Assembly (NCBI GenBank): GCA_036501345.1
Contig: DASYAN010000593.1
Span: 1-5,624, forward strand
Origin: DASYAN01 sp036501345
Lineage (GTDB): Bacteria; Chloroflexota; Ktedonobacteria; Ktedonobacterales; Ktedonobacteraceae
DNA: 5,624 nt
Direction of reading: 5' to 3'
Shown here: positions 4,661 through 5,624 of the stretch, in pieces
How positions within the stretch are numbered: the first letter of the stretch is position 1
Layout of the letters: each line of letters starts with the position of its first letter
Made by a program: the position numbers and the translations under genes
Notes under the pieces: generated by a model
The model's input: the letters and a program-made list of their open reading frames with translations, nothing else
Database searches by the model: none
What the model was told of the DNA's origin: nothing

Positions 4661-4770
4661 GATCGACACCCCTGCTCCACCATGCCGAGCATGCGCCACA
4701 GCATCGGCAAGCCGAGTATCCAGACACGTCCGATACGGCACCTCAGTCTCTCATCTCATCATAGATCGCT
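4661..4770 (-). pseudogene. Methylase/restriction-type C-terminal fragment, copy 3 (most diverged)
   Basis: The minus strand reads PYRTCLDTRLADAVAHARHG then GAGVS, aligning with PYETRLDPVPADAAVAHAGR of the longest copy with one residue lost. Upstream of that, IYDEMRD followed by a TGA in another frame aligns with the IYEEMQKAI part, so there is also a frameshift and a gap. It abuts the stop codon of the SQDCD gene and marks the right border of the three-gene operon. The plus-strand frames opening at 4538 and 4617 run through it and look non-genuine. Confidence 0.6.
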
Positions 4771-4816
4771 TGCTAGAGATGATTGCCTCAGCAGTTACAA
4801 CAAGATTTCCCTTCCA

Positions 4817-4846
4817 TTTTAAGTCCAAAACATCCCTGACTTAAAA
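4817..4846. terminator. Inverted repeat downstream of the three-gene operon
   Basis: TTTTAAGTC (4817-4825) and GACTTAAAA (4838-4846) are perfect 9-bp arms with a 12-base loop. The A/T ends on both sides could serve as a weak bidirectional terminator, and it is the first hairpin downstream of the stop at 4620. Its stem is AT-rich, so terminator strength is doubtful. It resembles the outer arms TTTTTTAAG/CTTAAAAAA at the left edge of the window. Confidence 0.4.
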
Positions 4847-4899
4847 ATCACCCCGTTTGTGAAGCCCCAACTACCACCAGATAAGATAGGACCATGTGG

Positions 4900-5058
4900 A
4901 AATGCTGGGGTCAGTACTATAGTACCTTCATCAGCCCTAAATCCCCTTCTCAGGCTGATTTACGACATTTTTCATTTCGAAATGCTGGGGCAGTACTATA
5001 GTACCTTCAGCAGACCATAAACCCGCTTATCAGGCCAGTTTATGGCACTTTTCTTAGG
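4900..5058. repeat. Two tandem copies of an 80-bp structured repeat
   Basis: Unit 1 (about 4900-4979) and unit 2 (about 4980-5058) share the start AATGCTGGGG, a following CAGTACTATAGTACCTTCA and more loosely the remainder. Each contains the perfect 12-bp palindrome GTACTATAGTAC (4914-4925; 4993-5004). Each also has a downstream stem: TAAAT/ATTTA (4938-4942 with 4958-4962) in unit 1 and CCATAAAC/GTTTATGG (5015-5022 with 5038-5045) in unit 2, where T-A at one position is replaced by C-G. A third ATGCTGGGG at 5061, again 80 bases on, starts the next element. No ORF of note crosses it. Together with 4771-4899, which shows only the AT-rich inverted repeat, this makes 4621-5184 gene-free. Confidence 0.65.
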
Positions 5059-5174
5059 GGATGCTGGGGGTGCTGGGGATGCTTCCCTGAATCTCTAGGA
5101 TTTTTTTTTTTGTTAAAACATACTAGAAAAAAAGATGTGCAAAGGGGCTGAAATGTCTCCAGCATCCCCAGCAG
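5057..5174. mobile_element. MITE-like segment bounded by inverted TGCTGGGG repeats
   Basis: The arm TGCTGGGGATGCT (5071-5083) is the perfect reverse complement of AGCATCCCCAGCA (5161-5173). A second register, GGGGATGCTGG (5057-5067), also pairs with CCAGCATCCCC (5159-5169), because TGCTGGGG is repeated twice on the left. The interior of about 77 bases is AT-rich, with an 11-T run (5101-5111) facing AAAAAAA (5127-5133), and has no coding capacity. Size, termini and position right next to the methylase-tail stop codon fit a small non-autonomous element or a long hairpin, but target-site duplications are not evident. Confidence 0.4.
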
Positions 5175-5184
5175 ATTCCAATCC

Positions 5185-5481
5185 CTACACCTCAACCCCA
5201 CCCCGCCCAGCATGCGCCACAGCAGCATCTGCAGGCACAGGGTCCAGCCGCGTCTCATACGGCTCCCCAGACTCTATCGCCTTCTGCATCTCCTCGTAGA
5301 TCTCCAGGATCACCCGCTTCGTACGATACTCCCCATGCAGTTTCTCATCCCTGCGCTTCACAATCGGGAATGTTTCCATAATATAGCCCACATCATCGCA
5401 CGCAATACCATACAGGTGGAAATAGGCCGCATCCAATTCACAGCGCAGCAGGAAACGCCGCTCTTCATCCCAGCGGAAGGG
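5185..5481 (-). pseudogene. C-terminal remnant of an Eco57I-type DNA methylase/restriction protein (longest copy)
   Basis: The minus strand encodes about 99 residues starting PFRWDEERRFLLRCELDAAY, then FHLYGIACDDVGYIMETFPI, KRRDEKLHGEYRTKR, ILEIYEEMQKAI and a tail ending GRGGVEV with TAG at 5185-5187. From memory, 'ER..LRcELDAayFHLYGi..dDv.YImeTFPIV+r+De...GeYRTKrvILe.Y' is the usual end of large (over 1000 aa) N6-adenine methylase/restriction proteins of the Eco57I/BREX-like class. The catalytic NPPY and helicase or nuclease parts are absent. The open frame reaches 5559 through a TTG, but its first 26 residues are unlike the family and lack a Shine-Dalgarno site, so homology begins near 5481 and the gene is a 5'-truncated relic. 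A functional small protein seems unlikely. Shorter copies of the same tail lie at 108-192, 1060-1207 and 4661-4770. Confidence 0.7.
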
Positions 5482-5585
5482 AGCTTTCACGGGTAGGTAT
5501 TTGAGAACAGGGGGACAGAATACAAAGAGAGAGACCCATCTGCTAAGATGAAGGATCAAAAGTCATTCATCAAAGGAGAAAGGTC

Positions 5586-5624
5586 ATGTCTCAGCTAGAT
5601 ACCTTATCACAATGGGAGAGAACG
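5586..5624 (+). CDS. 5' end of a gene running off the window
   Basis: ATG 5586 is preceded at 7 bases by AAAGGAG (5572-5578), one of the strongest Shine-Dalgarno sites in the window. The visible product is MSQLDTLSQWERT and the frame is open to the end. Thirteen residues are too few to name a family. It points away from the methylase-tail relic, with about 100 bases between; TTGAGA (5501-5506) may be a -35 box but no good -10 is positioned for it. Confidence 0.6.
   Translation, partial: MSQLDTLSQWERT

Noticed and set aside
4538..4844. Plus-strand frames 4538-4822 and 4617-4844
   Set aside because: They overlap the end of the SQDCD gene out of frame and continue through antisense debris and an inverted repeat, with no start signal or recognisable domain.
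4900..5078. Possible CRISPR array (ATGCTGGGG at 80-base steps)
   Set aside because: Only two full units are present, the supposed spacers are about 70% alike rather than unique, and no cas gene is in the window. It is better described as a structured tandem repeat.
5040..5496. Frames 5040-5258 (minus) and 5212-5496 (plus) around the methylase relic
   Set aside because: The first is low-complexity translation (HPQHPQHP) of the TGCTGGGG repeats. The second is antisense to the well-supported methylase-tail reading.

Overview
The window looks like an accessory, rearrangement-prone stretch of a bacterial chromosome or large plasmid. Bacterial signs are Shine-Dalgarno sites, sigma70-like promoters and tightly spaced genes. 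The style (many small HTH genes, short conserved ORFs, repeated gene fragments, mid GC with AT-richer inserts) reminds me of Ktedonobacteria (Chloroflexota). That assignment is from memory and uncertain; no rRNA, tRNA or core gene fixes the taxon.

Layout. Bases 1-480 are debris: a hairpin, a minus-strand fragment of a DNA methylase/restriction-type C-terminus, a truncated XRE regulator gene, and a broken copy of a small ORF, the last two fused by a deletion. Bases 522-940 form a complete small unit: sigma70-like promoter with an internal inverted repeat, an XRE antitoxin-like gene (589-894) and a hairpin terminator. Bases 947-1300 hold more methylase-tail debris, including one copy with an in-frame stop. 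Bases 1297-2042 carry the intact version of the left debris: a minus-strand XRE regulator (1297-1530), divergent from a 72-aa gene (1714-1932) whose end overlaps a short, apparently truncated ORF (1923-2042).

Bases 2040-4620 contain a visibly AT-richer three-gene plus-strand operon: a TIGR04255-type protein (2107-2943), an HTH protein with a possible MbcA/ParS (DUF2384)-like C-terminal segment (2948-3715), and a protein with an LIVISQDCDI motif that I cannot assign a function (3754-4620). It has its own promoter and strong Shine-Dalgarno sites, and none of its products is obviously housekeeping. It is the best candidate here for an undescribed (toxin-antitoxin-like or defence-like) system, but this is inference from architecture and context.

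Bases 4621-5185 are non-coding: a diverged methylase-tail fragment, a 9-bp inverted repeat, two copies of an 80-bp structured repeat with a 12-bp palindrome, and a roughly 118-bp segment bounded by inverted repeats. Bases 5185-5481 are the longest methylase-tail fragment, and a new plus-strand gene starts at 5586 and leaves the window.

The recurring theme is the methylase C-terminal fragment: four clear copies plus a scrap, all on the minus strand, lying at the borders between the small gene units. They look like footprints of repeated recombination in a locus that gains and loses cassettes.
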